18,272 nucleotides of DNA from Actinobacteria bacterium RBG_16_64_13 (GTDB lineage: Bacteria > Actinomycetota > Thermoleophilia > RBG-16-64-13), in NCBI GenBank assembly GCA_001768675.1, contig MELN01000029.1, positions 3,039-21,310 of the forward strand, in the 5' to 3' direction. Below are positions 1-7,299 of the stretch, in pieces. The position numbers and the translations under genes are program-made. Every line of letters starts with the position of its first letter. The stretch's first letter is position 1. The notes beneath the pieces are model-generated. The model had not been told where the DNA came from. It ran no database searches and saw only the letters and a list, made by a program, of their open reading frames with translations.

Positions 1-719
1 ATGCGTTGGGCATAGCGCGCGACGACCCCCAGGTTGTGAGTGACCAGCACCAAGGCGCCCTGGCAGCTGTCGATCGAGGACAGCATGAGCTCGAGAAGCT
101 GTGCCTGCGTGGTGCAGTCCAGCGCCGTGGTCGGTTCGTCGGCGATCACCATCTTCGGCTGGCACGCCACTCCCATGGCGATCATCACCCGTTGCCTCAT
201 GCCGCCGCTGAACTGGTGGGGATAGTCTTCCAAGCGGTTCTTGGCACTAGGGATGCCCACCAATTCCAGAAGCTCCGCAGCTCTGCTCCAGGACTCCTTC
301 CTGTTCATGCCCAGGTGCAGCTCGAGCGTTTCGGTGAGCTGGCGGCCGATGGTCAACACAGGGTTGAGCGACGTCATCGGCTCCTGGAAGATCATGCTGA
401 TCTTGGCGCCGCGAATTGAGCGCATCTCGTGGCTGTTGGCACCATATTTGAGAAGGTCGGTGCCTTGGAAGAGCACCTCTCCCCCGGCAATGCGGCCTGG
501 TTTGCGTATGAGCTGCATTACCGATAGCTGGGAGACTGACTTGCCGCATCCGCTCTCGCCCACGATCCCCACGATCTCGCGCTCGTTCAGTTCGTAGGAC
601 ATGCCGTCTACCGCGCGAACCAAGCCTTCTTCGATGGAGAACTCGGTCCGCAGGTCTTTGACCCGCAGCAGCTCGACCGGGGCCGCTTCACATGCGGCAG
701 TTAGATCCCAGGTGCTCAA
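1..719 (-). CDS. dppD: Oligopeptide/dipeptide ABC transporter ATPase (DppD/OppD type), 3' end cut off by window edge
   Basis: One of the two cytoplasmic ATPases that power an oligopeptide/nickel-type ABC importer. About 239 codons are visible; the family is usually 320-340 residues, so the C-terminal part lies beyond base 1. In order the translation shows Walker A (GESGCGKS), the Q-loop (MIFQEPMTSLNP), the ABC signature (HQFSGGMRQRV), Walker B (MVIADEPTTALD) and the H-switch (THNLGVV). All are intact, so the ATPase should be active. The likely start is TTG at 719, giving a 4-base TTGA overlap with the dppC stop and implying translational coupling; no in-frame ATG lies upstream of the Walker A region except an internal Met. 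It is the fourth gene of the leftward operon. A second ATPase (DppF type) would be expected further left. The substrate cannot be read from the ATPase. Confidence 0.93.
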   Translation of the reverse strand, partial: MSTWDLTAACEAAPVELLRVKDLRTEFSIEEGLVRAVDGMSYELNEREIVGIVGESGCGKSVSQLSVMQLIRKPGRIAGGEVLFQGTDLLKYGANSHEMRSIRGAKISMIFQEPMTSLNPVLTIGRQLTETLELHLGMNRKESWSRAAELLELVGIPSAKNRLEDYPHQFSGGMRQRVMIAMGVACQPKMVIADEPTTALDCTTQAQLLELMLSSIDSCQGALVLVTHNLGVVARYAQR

Positions 720-1615
720 AGCTTGCCCCGCAGTCTCGGGTCGAGGGCGTCACGCAGCCCGTCACCCAGCATGTTGAACGCGAACACCACCACGGCGATG
801 GCAATGCAGGGGGCGAAAGATAGCAGCGGGTGTTCCCCCAGGAAGCGGAACCCACCGACAGCCATGCTGCCCCAAGCCGCTGTGGTGCTCGGGTTGACCC
901 CGATGCCAAGGAAGCTGAGACCGGCTTCTGCCAGGACTATGTTCCCGAGCATGGTGGTGATCAGTACGATCATCGGCTGGATCGCGTTGGGCAGCACGTG
1001 CCTCACCATGGTCCGAAGGCTTTTCGCCCCGATCGCTCGTTGCGCCAGGATGTACTCGTTTTCCCTGACACTCAAGGTCGCCGCGCACATCAGGCGCGTG
1101 TATCCCGGGAGCGTTGCTATACCGAGGGCTATGATGATGTTCTTCATGCCGGCTCCCATCACGGCGGCCAGAAGCAAGGCCAGTACCATCATGGGGAAGC
1201 CCATCAAGGCATCCATGATGCGCATGATGACGGCATTGATCCACCCCCCCAGGAACCCGGCCAAGATCCCGAGGATAATGCCTATGACGGCCGAGAAAGC
1301 GACCGTACCCAAGCCGACGATGAGCGCGGTCCTTGACCCATAGACCAGGCGGCTGAACACGTCGCGACCGAGATTGTCGGTGCCCAGCAAATGGGTTCCA
1401 CTGCTGGACTGCAGGGTGTGCCCCATGTCAATCTTGACCGGGTCATACGGGGCGATAAGGGGGGCGAAGATCGCCACGAGCACCAGGCAGACCAGCACGA
1501 AGGTCCCTACGACCACCAGCTTCCGTTGGAATAGGATCTTGAGGAACCGCCGCCAGTCGCTGACCGCGGGAGCGACGAGGGTCTCGGGCTCACCTATTAC
1601 GAAGACCTCATCCAT
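716..1615 (-). CDS. dppC: Oligopeptide/dipeptide ABC transporter permease (DppC/OppC type)
   Basis: Inner-membrane permease subunit, 299 residues, a full-length size for the family. A cytoplasmic N-terminus is followed by a first membrane segment around residues 33-55 ending in the family hallmark IAPYDP. Next comes the extracytoplasmic motif HLLGTDNLGRDVFSR, diagnostic of DppC/OppC. Then follow about five more hydrophobic segments, with the ATPase-contacting EAA loop near residues 185-212 (AQRAIGAKSLRTMVRHVLPN). The C-terminus GDGLRDALDPRLRG is also typical. The start overlaps the end of dppB by 8 bases and the stop overlaps the dppD start, so the genes are tightly coupled. This family imports peptides, Ni(II) or small organic solutes. 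The neighbouring catabolic cluster hints at an organic substrate, but that is inference. Confidence 0.95.
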   Translation of the reverse strand: MDEVFVIGEPETLVAPAVSDWRRFLKILFQRKLVVVGTFVLVCLVLVAIFAPLIAPYDPVKIDMGHTLQSSSGTHLLGTDNLGRDVFSRLVYGSRTALIVGLGTVAFSAVIGIILGILAGFLGGWINAVIMRIMDALMGFPMMVLALLLAAVMGAGMKNIIIALGIATLPGYTRLMCAATLSVRENEYILAQRAIGAKSLRTMVRHVLPNAIQPMIVLITTMLGNIVLAEAGLSFLGIGVNPSTTAAWGSMAVGGFRFLGEHPLLSFAPCIAIAVVVFAFNMLGDGLRDALDPRLRGKL

Positions 1616-2567
1616 AGCGGATCCTGGGGTCGAGCCAGCCGTACGAGATGTCGACGACTATATTGGCGAAAACGATTATGGCGGCGATGATCATCGTCAT
1701 GCTCTGGATTACCACGTAGTCCCTGTCGAAGATGCTGCTCACCATGAGCCGCCCCATGCCGGGTATGCTGAAAATCGTCTCTTCGATCACTGCCCCGCCA
1801 AATATGAGCCCCACGCCTATGCCCATCAACGTGATCACGGGAATGAGGCTGTTCTTGCTGATGTGTCTGAAAACAATGACTCTTTCCCGCAATCCCTTCG
1901 ACCAAGCGGTGCGGATGAAGTCCATGTTGTTGACCTCGAGCACGCTCGACCTCATCTGCCTGGCCGTAATGGCCAGGGGAACCGTGGCGAGAACGATGAC
2001 CGGCATGATGCTCTGTTTCACGCTCATGCCGAAATCCTCCCAGGGCGGAGTCCACCCCACCATCGGCAGCCAGTTCAGCTTCAGCCCGAAGAGGTAGAGC
2101 AGCACGAAGGCGAGCATGAAGGCGGGGACAACAATACCCACGTAGGACAAGAGGGTCACGAGCGTGTCGATCCACGAGCCCCTTCTTATGGCGGCCACCA
2201 ACCCAAAGAAGATGCCGAGAACAGTGCTAAGCACGAGGGACACCAATCCGATTACCAAGGTTGGCTGGAATCTCTCCCCCAGAAGTGCCGTGACAGGCTT
2301 GTTGTTCTTGACCGACTTGCCCAGGTCACCGGAGATGACCCCCTTCACCCAGTTCAGATACTGCACCGGCACAGGCTTGTCCAGCCCGAACTCGACCCGT
2401 ATCTCATCGAGCTTTTCCTGCGTGACTCCTGTGCCCCCCACCTGCGAGGCAACGTAGATAAGCGCCGGGTCCCCCGGAAGCAGGCGGAGGGAAAAGAACA
2501 CGATTAGAGACACAAGGACGAGGACCAGAATTCCAATGACAAACCGCCGGATGACATAGGTAACCAT
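1608..2567 (-). CDS. dppB: Oligopeptide/dipeptide ABC transporter permease (DppB/OppB type)
   Basis: Partner permease of DppC, 319 residues and complete. The N-terminal membrane segment (VTYVIRRFVIGILVLVLVS) and the following FFSLRLLPGDPA are classic for DppB. A periplasmic region around residues 45-85 includes FGLDKPVPVQYLNWV and GDLGKSV. Five more hydrophobic segments follow, with the EAA-type loop around residues 215-240 (WSKGLRERVIVFRHISKNSL). The C-terminal ISYGWLDPRIRYG matches family ends. The ATG at 2567 directly follows the stop of the URO-D gene with no spacer, so translation of the two is probably coupled. Having a URO-D-family gene as the first cistron of a peptide-type importer operon is unusual and suggests that the two work on the same compound. 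Confidence 0.95.
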   Translation of the reverse strand: MVTYVIRRFVIGILVLVLVSLIVFFSLRLLPGDPALIYVASQVGGTGVTQEKLDEIRVEFGLDKPVPVQYLNWVKGVISGDLGKSVKNNKPVTALLGERFQPTLVIGLVSLVLSTVLGIFFGLVAAIRRGSWIDTLVTLLSYVGIVVPAFMLAFVLLYLFGLKLNWLPMVGWTPPWEDFGMSVKQSIMPVIVLATVPLAITARQMRSSVLEVNNMDFIRTAWSKGLRERVIVFRHISKNSLIPVITLMGIGVGLIFGGAVIEETIFSIPGMGRLMVSSIFDRDYVVIQSMTMIIAAIIVFANIVVDISYGWLDPRIRYG

Positions 2568-3824
2568 CTACGCGTACCTGCCGTACTCTTTGGTGAAGTC
2601 GATCAACGCCTTGAGGTTTTCGGGCCGTGCATCATCCGTCGGGGTCCGCGAAGACATGACGAAGCCCCCGTCGCGTCCGCAGTAGTCTATGAGATGTTTG
2701 GCAACATCCCGCACCTCATCCGGCGTGCCAATCGCGAGCAACGTGGTCGCCACGTTCCCGCTGATGCACAGGTGGCCTTCCAGCACATCCTTGGCCCTGA
2801 ACATGTCGGTGCTGTCGAAGTGCAAGAAGGCCTTCCCCTTCGGGATCTCAAGCAGGTACTCGAGGCGTGAAGTGTAGTCGCCCTCGGTGAACACGAGTGG
2901 GGTGAAGCCCCGTTCGATCAACTCAATGATAAGCCCTTTGAGAGTGGGCCAGTAGAAGGTCTCGAACTGTTTCAAAGAGCAGAAGCCCTCGGACCCGAAG
3001 TGGAGAGGGATGCAGACACGGTTGAGCCCGCCCTCCACCGGGAAGCCAAGGTTGTCGAGCATCACCTTGAGGACTGCATCGCATGCTTCAAGCAACTCGT
3101 CGCGATGATTGTACAGGTCGGTCATGGTGCCCCGCATACCCCTCAGGTTGTCGGCGATAACGTCGTACGGAGCGAGCACGATCCTGTCGTAGAACGACGG
3201 GAACCCCAGGTCCTCGATCTCCCTGGGGAAGGCATCCAGTTTGGGACGCCACTGCTGTAACCCCCGACCGATCCTCTGAAGCACTTCGAGCGACGTCGCG
3301 ACTTCGGGCGAGACCAGCGCCTCGGCAAGAGCAAGGACGCCCCTGTGCCCCATGTCGGCCGACGGCATGGTGTCGATTGAGCCGAAGCCCTTCATGGCTC
3401 CTGACGTGCGCGGCAGGTATCGCCTCAGGACGAAATCAGTCGGGTTGGCGATCAGATCGGCGTACTCGGCGCCGCTCATGTACTCGCCGCCGGTGATCTG
3501 GTGAGATTGCAGTTTCGCGCCGTCCCGTCCGGGCCATCTCAGGGCGCAAGGATCGGTGAGCTCCAGAAGGTCCCCAGGGAAGAACGGCTGTACGGTGCTC
3601 ATATCGGCGCCGAAGTCGAGCAGCGTCTTCTTACATGCGGCGAGCCACGTTTCGTAGTCGTAGTAAGCCGCGTCGTGGCGGACGCCGCAATACTTGGCGG
3701 GAAAATAGCCGTAGGAGATCTCAAGCGGGACCCTGTCGGGCATTTCGAGCCGGACGGCTTCGTCGAACCTTCCGCGTCGCTGCTTGTAGAGATCGGCCTG
3801 CGATAGATTCATCTCCGCGCCCAT
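2568..3824 (-). CDS. Uroporphyrinogen-decarboxylase-superfamily protein, function unknown (methyltransferase-like or lyase-like)
   Basis: A 418-residue soluble protein that I place in the URO-D superfamily (HemE and the corrinoid methyltransferases MtaA/MtbA/CmuA) by overall pattern: PDRVPLE near the N-terminus, a middle with FGADMSTVQPFFPGD, then a TIM-barrel-like C-terminal half (YWPTLKGLI, PLVFTEGDYTSRLEYL, HFDSTD, ISGNVATTLL, GGFVMSS). Residue numbers are approximate. The place where zinc methyltransferases have His-x-Cys reads His335-Phe-Asp337, and the later Cys ligand position reads Ser-Ser-Arg. The HemE substrate-binding arginine motif is not recognisable. It is therefore probably neither HemE nor a standard zinc methyltransferase. 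It is the first gene of the importer operon, preceded by a promoter with an overlapping palindrome. The ATG at 3824 has a weak GAGA ribosome site; Met5 is an alternative start with GGAG too close to it. Confidence 0.75.
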   Translation of the reverse strand: MGAEMNLSQADLYKQRRGRFDEAVRLEMPDRVPLEISYGYFPAKYCGVRHDAAYYDYETWLAACKKTLLDFGADMSTVQPFFPGDLLELTDPCALRWPGRDGAKLQSHQITGGEYMSGAEYADLIANPTDFVLRRYLPRTSGAMKGFGSIDTMPSADMGHRGVLALAEALVSPEVATSLEVLQRIGRGLQQWRPKLDAFPREIEDLGFPSFYDRIVLAPYDVIADNLRGMRGTMTDLYNHRDELLEACDAVLKVMLDNLGFPVEGGLNRVCIPLHFGSEGFCSLKQFETFYWPTLKGLIIELIERGFTPLVFTEGDYTSRLEYLLEIPKGKAFLHFDSTDMFRAKDVLEGHLCISGNVATTLLAIGTPDEVRDVAKHLIDYCGRDGGFVMSSRTPTDDARPENLKALIDFTKEYGRYA

Positions 3825-3984
3825 TTGCTCTCAATACCCTGAGCGGCGCCGAAGGAGATCCCAAGAGAGACTCTGCTGGTGTCCGAAGGCGAAGGGCGTT
3901 GTTGGACGGCTTCCGTCGCTGGAACAAATCAGCAGCAAATGCGCCATTTCGCCCCCTTCCCAGTCCGACTTCCAGAATCGTATT

Positions 3985-4003
3985 CAGTTAGACTGTCTAC
4001 CTG
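3985..4003. promoter_or_regulatory. 19-bp palindromic operator candidate (TetR-type)
   Basis: CAGTTAGACTGTCTACCTG is symmetric about a central T, with 8 of 9 base pairs matching. The symmetry continues for two more pairs (AT/AT) outside one mismatch. Size and symmetry are those of TetR-family operators, and the site overlaps the start region of the URO-D/dpp promoter. A TetR-family gene ends 74 bases away, making it the obvious candidate ligand. That pairing is inference: no second copy of the same sequence was found in the TetR/GRE1 divergent region. Confidence 0.5.
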
Positions 4004-4029
4004 TATCACGCGGCGTCGGCACGAGTCAA
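4003..4029 (-). promoter_or_regulatory. Sigma70-like promoter for the URO-D/dpp operon
   Basis: On the minus strand a -35 element TTGACT lies at 4029-4024, followed by TGATAC/GATACA at about 4008-4002 as the -10, with a spacer of 15-16 bases. This is slightly short, but both boxes match well. It points at the URO-D gene about 180 bases downstream. The palindrome at 3985-4003 touches the -10 and covers the expected transcription start, the usual geometry for repression by a TetR protein. The rest of 3825-4076 shows no gene and no other structure I can name. Confidence 0.5.
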
Positions 4030-4076
4030 GAGCCCAGCTAGTAAAGTTGCGCTCTTTCGGACCCTTAGTTGTATAT

Positions 4077-4763
4077 CTATTTGTCTGCGACTTGTCCCCC
4101 ATCCGATATCCCGGCCCCAGGAGGGGCATACGCTGACAGCAAACGCATGAAGTTCCGCCGGGATGCGCCCGCTTCGGTCACTTCGGTCACCCGGGCAAGG
4201 AGCGCCATGTCTTCCGCCCAGGCGAACATCAGAATGGCCCAGGCTAGGTCCCCCGGCTCGGAGCGGATGCTTCCCTCGCGCTGACCCTCTTCCACGACGG
4301 GAAGCAGCAGTTCATAAGACGACAGCACGGCACGAGGCGTGCTCGGCTCAAGACGCGCCTTCTCCGTCACGCCCACCAAAGCGAACACCGGACGGACGAA
4401 AGACTCCATCGCCGATATGGCCCAGGGAAGGTGGCTTTCGGCGATCTTGTCCAATCGCTCTAGGGCGGTCGACCCCGACGGGGCGACGATCCACTCGTGT
4501 GCCCGCTCGCCCATGAGCTCGGTGGCGGCCACCAGCACGTCTTCGCGGTTGCGAAAGTGCTGATAGAGCGCGCTGTTGGAGATGCCCACGGCCTTCGCGA
4601 TGCGGGCGACGGAGGTGCCGTAATACCCGTGCCTTGCCATGATCCGAAGCGCTGCCTCGGCGATCTCGCGCCGGCGCACGGACTTGGTCTTTCTCACACG
4701 CCTTGTCTTGGCGGGTTCGTTCAACGACATCCCCCTTGCTTGAACGACGCGTCGGCCGGGCAT
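4077..4763 (-). CDS. TetR/AcrR family transcriptional repressor
   Basis: DNA-binding regulator, 228 residues from the first ATG. The N-terminal helix-turn-helix is clear at about residues 30-80: EIAEAALRIMARHGYYGTSVARIAKAVG, then ISNSALYQHFRNREDVLVAATE, a textbook TetR recognition region. The C-terminal half is the variable ligand-binding and dimer domain and gives no ligand clue. The start is uncertain. ATG 4763 has no ribosome site and sits right after a possible -10 (TGTAAA). ATG 4730 and TTG 4724 follow an AAGGGGG, with TTG 4724 having the best spacing (6 bases). The true protein may thus be 12-14 residues shorter. It lies between the importer operon and the glycyl radical enzyme cluster and is divergent from the latter, so it probably controls one or both in response to the catabolic substrate or an intermediate. 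Confidence 0.92.
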   Translation of the reverse strand: MPGRRVVQARGMSLNEPAKTRRVRKTKSVRRREIAEAALRIMARHGYYGTSVARIAKAVGISNSALYQHFRNREDVLVAATELMGERAHEWIVAPSGSTALERLDKIAESHLPWAISAMESFVRPVFALVGVTEKARLEPSTPRAVLSSYELLLPVVEEGQREGSIRSEPGDLAWAILMFAWAEDMALLARVTEVTEAGASRRNFMRLLSAYAPPGAGISDGGQVADK

Positions 4764-4770
4764 CAGGCAA

Positions 4771-4793
4771 TTTACAGAATCATCTTCACTAAA
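4771..4793. promoter_or_regulatory. Interrupted dyad in the TetR/GRE1 divergent intergenic region, possible operator
   Basis: The site has arms TTTA..GAA and TTC..TAAA around a 5-base centre; seven pairs match and two mismatch. It lies in the only space between the divergent TetR gene and the first glycyl radical enzyme, where an autoregulatory operator would be expected. It overlaps a weak possible TetR promoter on the minus strand. The sequence is unlike the palindrome at 3985-4003, so the two sites may not bind the same protein. I see no convincing plus-strand promoter in 4764-4860. Confidence 0.3.
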
Positions 4794-4860
4794 GCAACAA
4801 GGCGGCCGCTTCCGGTGGTATCTTCAGCTGGCGCTTGGCCGATGGAACAAGGGGTGCGAA

Positions 4861-7299
4861 ATGCAGAAGCTCGGACCTGTGACCGCACGAATAGCCCAGA
4901 TGAGGGAGCTCGTCCGGGACAGGGTCATCGCGGTCGATGCCGAGAGAGCGCTCAACATCACCGAGTCTTACCGCAAGAACCTGCTTGTGCCCCCGATCAT
5001 CAAGAGGGCGACGGCCACATATGACGTCTGCTCAAAGATGACCTGCCGCGTCGAGGAGTTCGAGCTCATCGTCGGCAACCTGGGAACGAGCTTCCTGGGC
5101 TCCGGGGTCCAGCCTGAAAACGGATTCGCGTGGTTCTACGAGGAGTTCGACGGCGGCAAACTCTGGGTGCGCGACGAGAACGGCGTGTACCATCGCGACG
5201 ACATGGGGACGAAGCTGTCCATCACCGAGGAGGAGAAGGACAAGCTCTACTCGATCCGCGATTTCTGGAAGGGTCGCACCGTCTCGGACCACATGGACTC
5301 CTGGTATCCCGACGGGTACGAGGAGTGGTGCGCCATCGGAGCCTCCAGCTATTTCCCCGGGATGCCCATCGGCGACCTTCCCAGCGGGCATCTGACCGCC
5401 GGATACCCCAAGATCATCGATGTCGGCTATGCCGCCATCCGCAAACAGGCGGAGGACTGGGTGGACGCCCACAAGGGCAACCTGATGGGCGCCGACGTCG
5501 AGCGGTACATGTTCTACAAATCCGCCATCCTGGCCTGCGATGCGGCCACGGCCATGATCAGGGGCTATGCCCGGGCTTGCCACCAGAAAGCCCAGGGATG
5601 CCCCGAAGCAGCGCGAAGGGCCGAGCTCCAGAAGATGGGCGATGGCCTGGTGTGGATCTCCGAGAAGCCGGCCCGCACCTTCTGGGAGGCCGTCCAGGCC
5701 ACCGTCATGTACCAGCTGCTTCTTTACATGGATGCCCGGTACCCGGCTCTAGCCTTTGGCCGCTTCGACCAGTACACGTGGCCGTTCCTGAAAGCGGATC
5801 TAGAGGCTGGGCGCATCACCATGGACCAGGCGCACGAGATCGTCGACGCCTTCCTTCTGAAGGCCAACTGCTTCTACCGGGCCGCGCCCCCCTTTCTGAA
5901 CGAGATCGTGGGTGTGGGCAACACGTACCAGCACACCACCATCGGCGGCGTCGACCCCGACACCGGCGAAGACGCCAGCAACCCTGTGACCTACATGGTC
6001 CTCGATTCCATGGGCAGACTCTTGTTGCACGACCCCACCATCTCCATCCGCATCCACAGGAACACCCCGGAGGACTTGTGGGAGCGCGCCATCGAGATGA
6101 CCAAGCTCGTGGGCGGCCTTCCCTTGTTCCAGAACGACGAGGTCATCATCCCGGCCTTGGTCGAACGTGGTTTCGAGCTCAGGGACGCCCGGGACTACAG
6201 CCTCATCGGCTGCCAGGAGATCGTCGGCTCGGGCAACGACTACCCGGCGCCCAATGGCACGCTGTGCAAGGCCACCATCCACTACGGGGTCATCCTCGAC
6301 ATGGCTCTCAACAACGGCACCAACCCGTTCAACGGCAGGAGTGGAGCGCTCAAGACCGGCTACCTCTACGACATGCAGTCGTTCGACGAGGTCAAGGCGG
6401 CGATGAAGGCCCAGGTGGAGTACTTCCTGGGGTGGCTCGTCACCATGAACAACTACTCCGAGCACATCGCGATGCGCGAGAGCCCCCACGCCGCGCTCTC
6501 CATCTCCATCGAGGGCTGCATGGAGTCCGGCAAGGACTGCGTCTGCGGCGGAGCGAAGTACAACTCCTTCGGTGGCACGGCCACCGGTCTTGCGACGGTC
6601 GCCGATTCCCTCACTACCATCAAGTACATGGTCTTCGACAAGAAGCTCTGCACCGCCCGGGAGCTCTACGATGCCTATATGGCCAACTGGGAGGGTCACG
6701 AGCCGCTGCGCCGGAGAATCTTGAACGACGTCCCCCACTTCGGCAACAACGACCCGTACGCCGATGAGCAGATGAAGTGGATCTGCGACGTGTACTACAA
6801 CGCCTGCGGCCGGATGCATAGCGAGAGGAGCCGGATCTACAAGGCGGGCCTGTACGGTGCGGCCGACCACGTCGCGCAAGGGGCGCACACCTGGGCGACC
6901 CCCGACGGGCGGCGCACCGGCGAGCCTCTGGCCGACGCCGCCTCTCCGGCACAAGGGAGAGACCTGCACGGTCCCACGAGCGTGTTCAACTCCGAGCTTT
7001 GCTTCGATCACCGCCATTTTCTTGACGGCATCGCCCTCAATCTGAAGATCCACCCGACCGCCCTGAGGGGCGCGGAGGGCGCCGCGAAGTTGAGGGACGT
7101 GACCAAGGCGTACTTCGACGGGGGCGGCATGGAGGTTCAGTACAACGTCGTCAGCGCGGATGACATGAGAGCCGCGCAAAAGGACCCGGCCGCCTATCAC
7201 AATCTCGTCGTGCGCATCGCCGGCTACTCGGCCTACTTCGTCGAGTTGAGCACGCGGATGCAGAACGACATCATCAGCAGGACCGAGAATGTCCTCTGA
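4861..7299 (+). CDS. Glycyl radical enzyme 1 (PFL2/eliminase-decarboxylase clade), substrate unknown
   Basis: Oxygen-sensitive radical enzyme, 812 residues, normal for the glycerol-dehydratase/choline-lyase size class. The N-terminal PFL-like domain begins with PPIIKRA and ELIVGN. The thiyl-radical cysteine is Cys451 in LIGCQEI, with Glu453 two residues on, the acid/base Glu of the lyase, dehydratase and decarboxylase enzymes. Pyruvate formate-lyase (Cys-Cys) and benzylsuccinate-type synthases lack this arrangement. The glycyl radical domain ends with VVRIAGYSAYF, the radical site being Gly788. The usual family text after the cysteine is Val-Glu-Pro; here it is Gln-Glu-Ile, so the substrate pocket is probably non-standard. 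The start ATG has AAGGGG six bases upstream. The activase gene overlaps the 3' end by 11 bases. It is a clear paralog of the enzyme at 8278-10698. I cannot name the substrate. Confidence 0.93.
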   Translation: MQKLGPVTARIAQMRELVRDRVIAVDAERALNITESYRKNLLVPPIIKRATATYDVCSKMTCRVEEFELIVGNLGTSFLGSGVQPENGFAWFYEEFDGGKLWVRDENGVYHRDDMGTKLSITEEEKDKLYSIRDFWKGRTVSDHMDSWYPDGYEEWCAIGASSYFPGMPIGDLPSGHLTAGYPKIIDVGYAAIRKQAEDWVDAHKGNLMGADVERYMFYKSAILACDAATAMIRGYARACHQKAQGCPEAARRAELQKMGDGLVWISEKPARTFWEAVQATVMYQLLLYMDARYPALAFGRFDQYTWPFLKADLEAGRITMDQAHEIVDAFLLKANCFYRAAPPFLNEIVGVGNTYQHTTIGGVDPDTGEDASNPVTYMVLDSMGRLLLHDPTISIRIHRNTPEDLWERAIEMTKLVGGLPLFQNDEVIIPALVERGFELRDARDYSLIGCQEIVGSGNDYPAPNGTLCKATIHYGVILDMALNNGTNPFNGRSGALKTGYLYDMQSFDEVKAAMKAQVEYFLGWLVTMNNYSEHIAMRESPHAALSISIEGCMESGKDCVCGGAKYNSFGGTATGLATVADSLTTIKYMVFDKKLCTARELYDAYMANWEGHEPLRRRILNDVPHFGNNDPYADEQMKWICDVYYNACGRMHSERSRIYKAGLYGAADHVAQGAHTWATPDGRRTGEPLADAASPAQGRDLHGPTSVFNSELCFDHRHFLDGIALNLKIHPTALRGAEGAAKLRDVTKAYFDGGGMEVQYNVVSADDMRAAQKDPAAYHNLVVRIAGYSAYFVELSTRMQNDIISRTENVL

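Noticed and set aside
1374..2507. 377-residue plus-strand frame opposite dppB/dppC
   Set aside because: Composition (His/Asp/Glu/Pro-rich) and lack of motifs mark it as the antisense of the permease gene.
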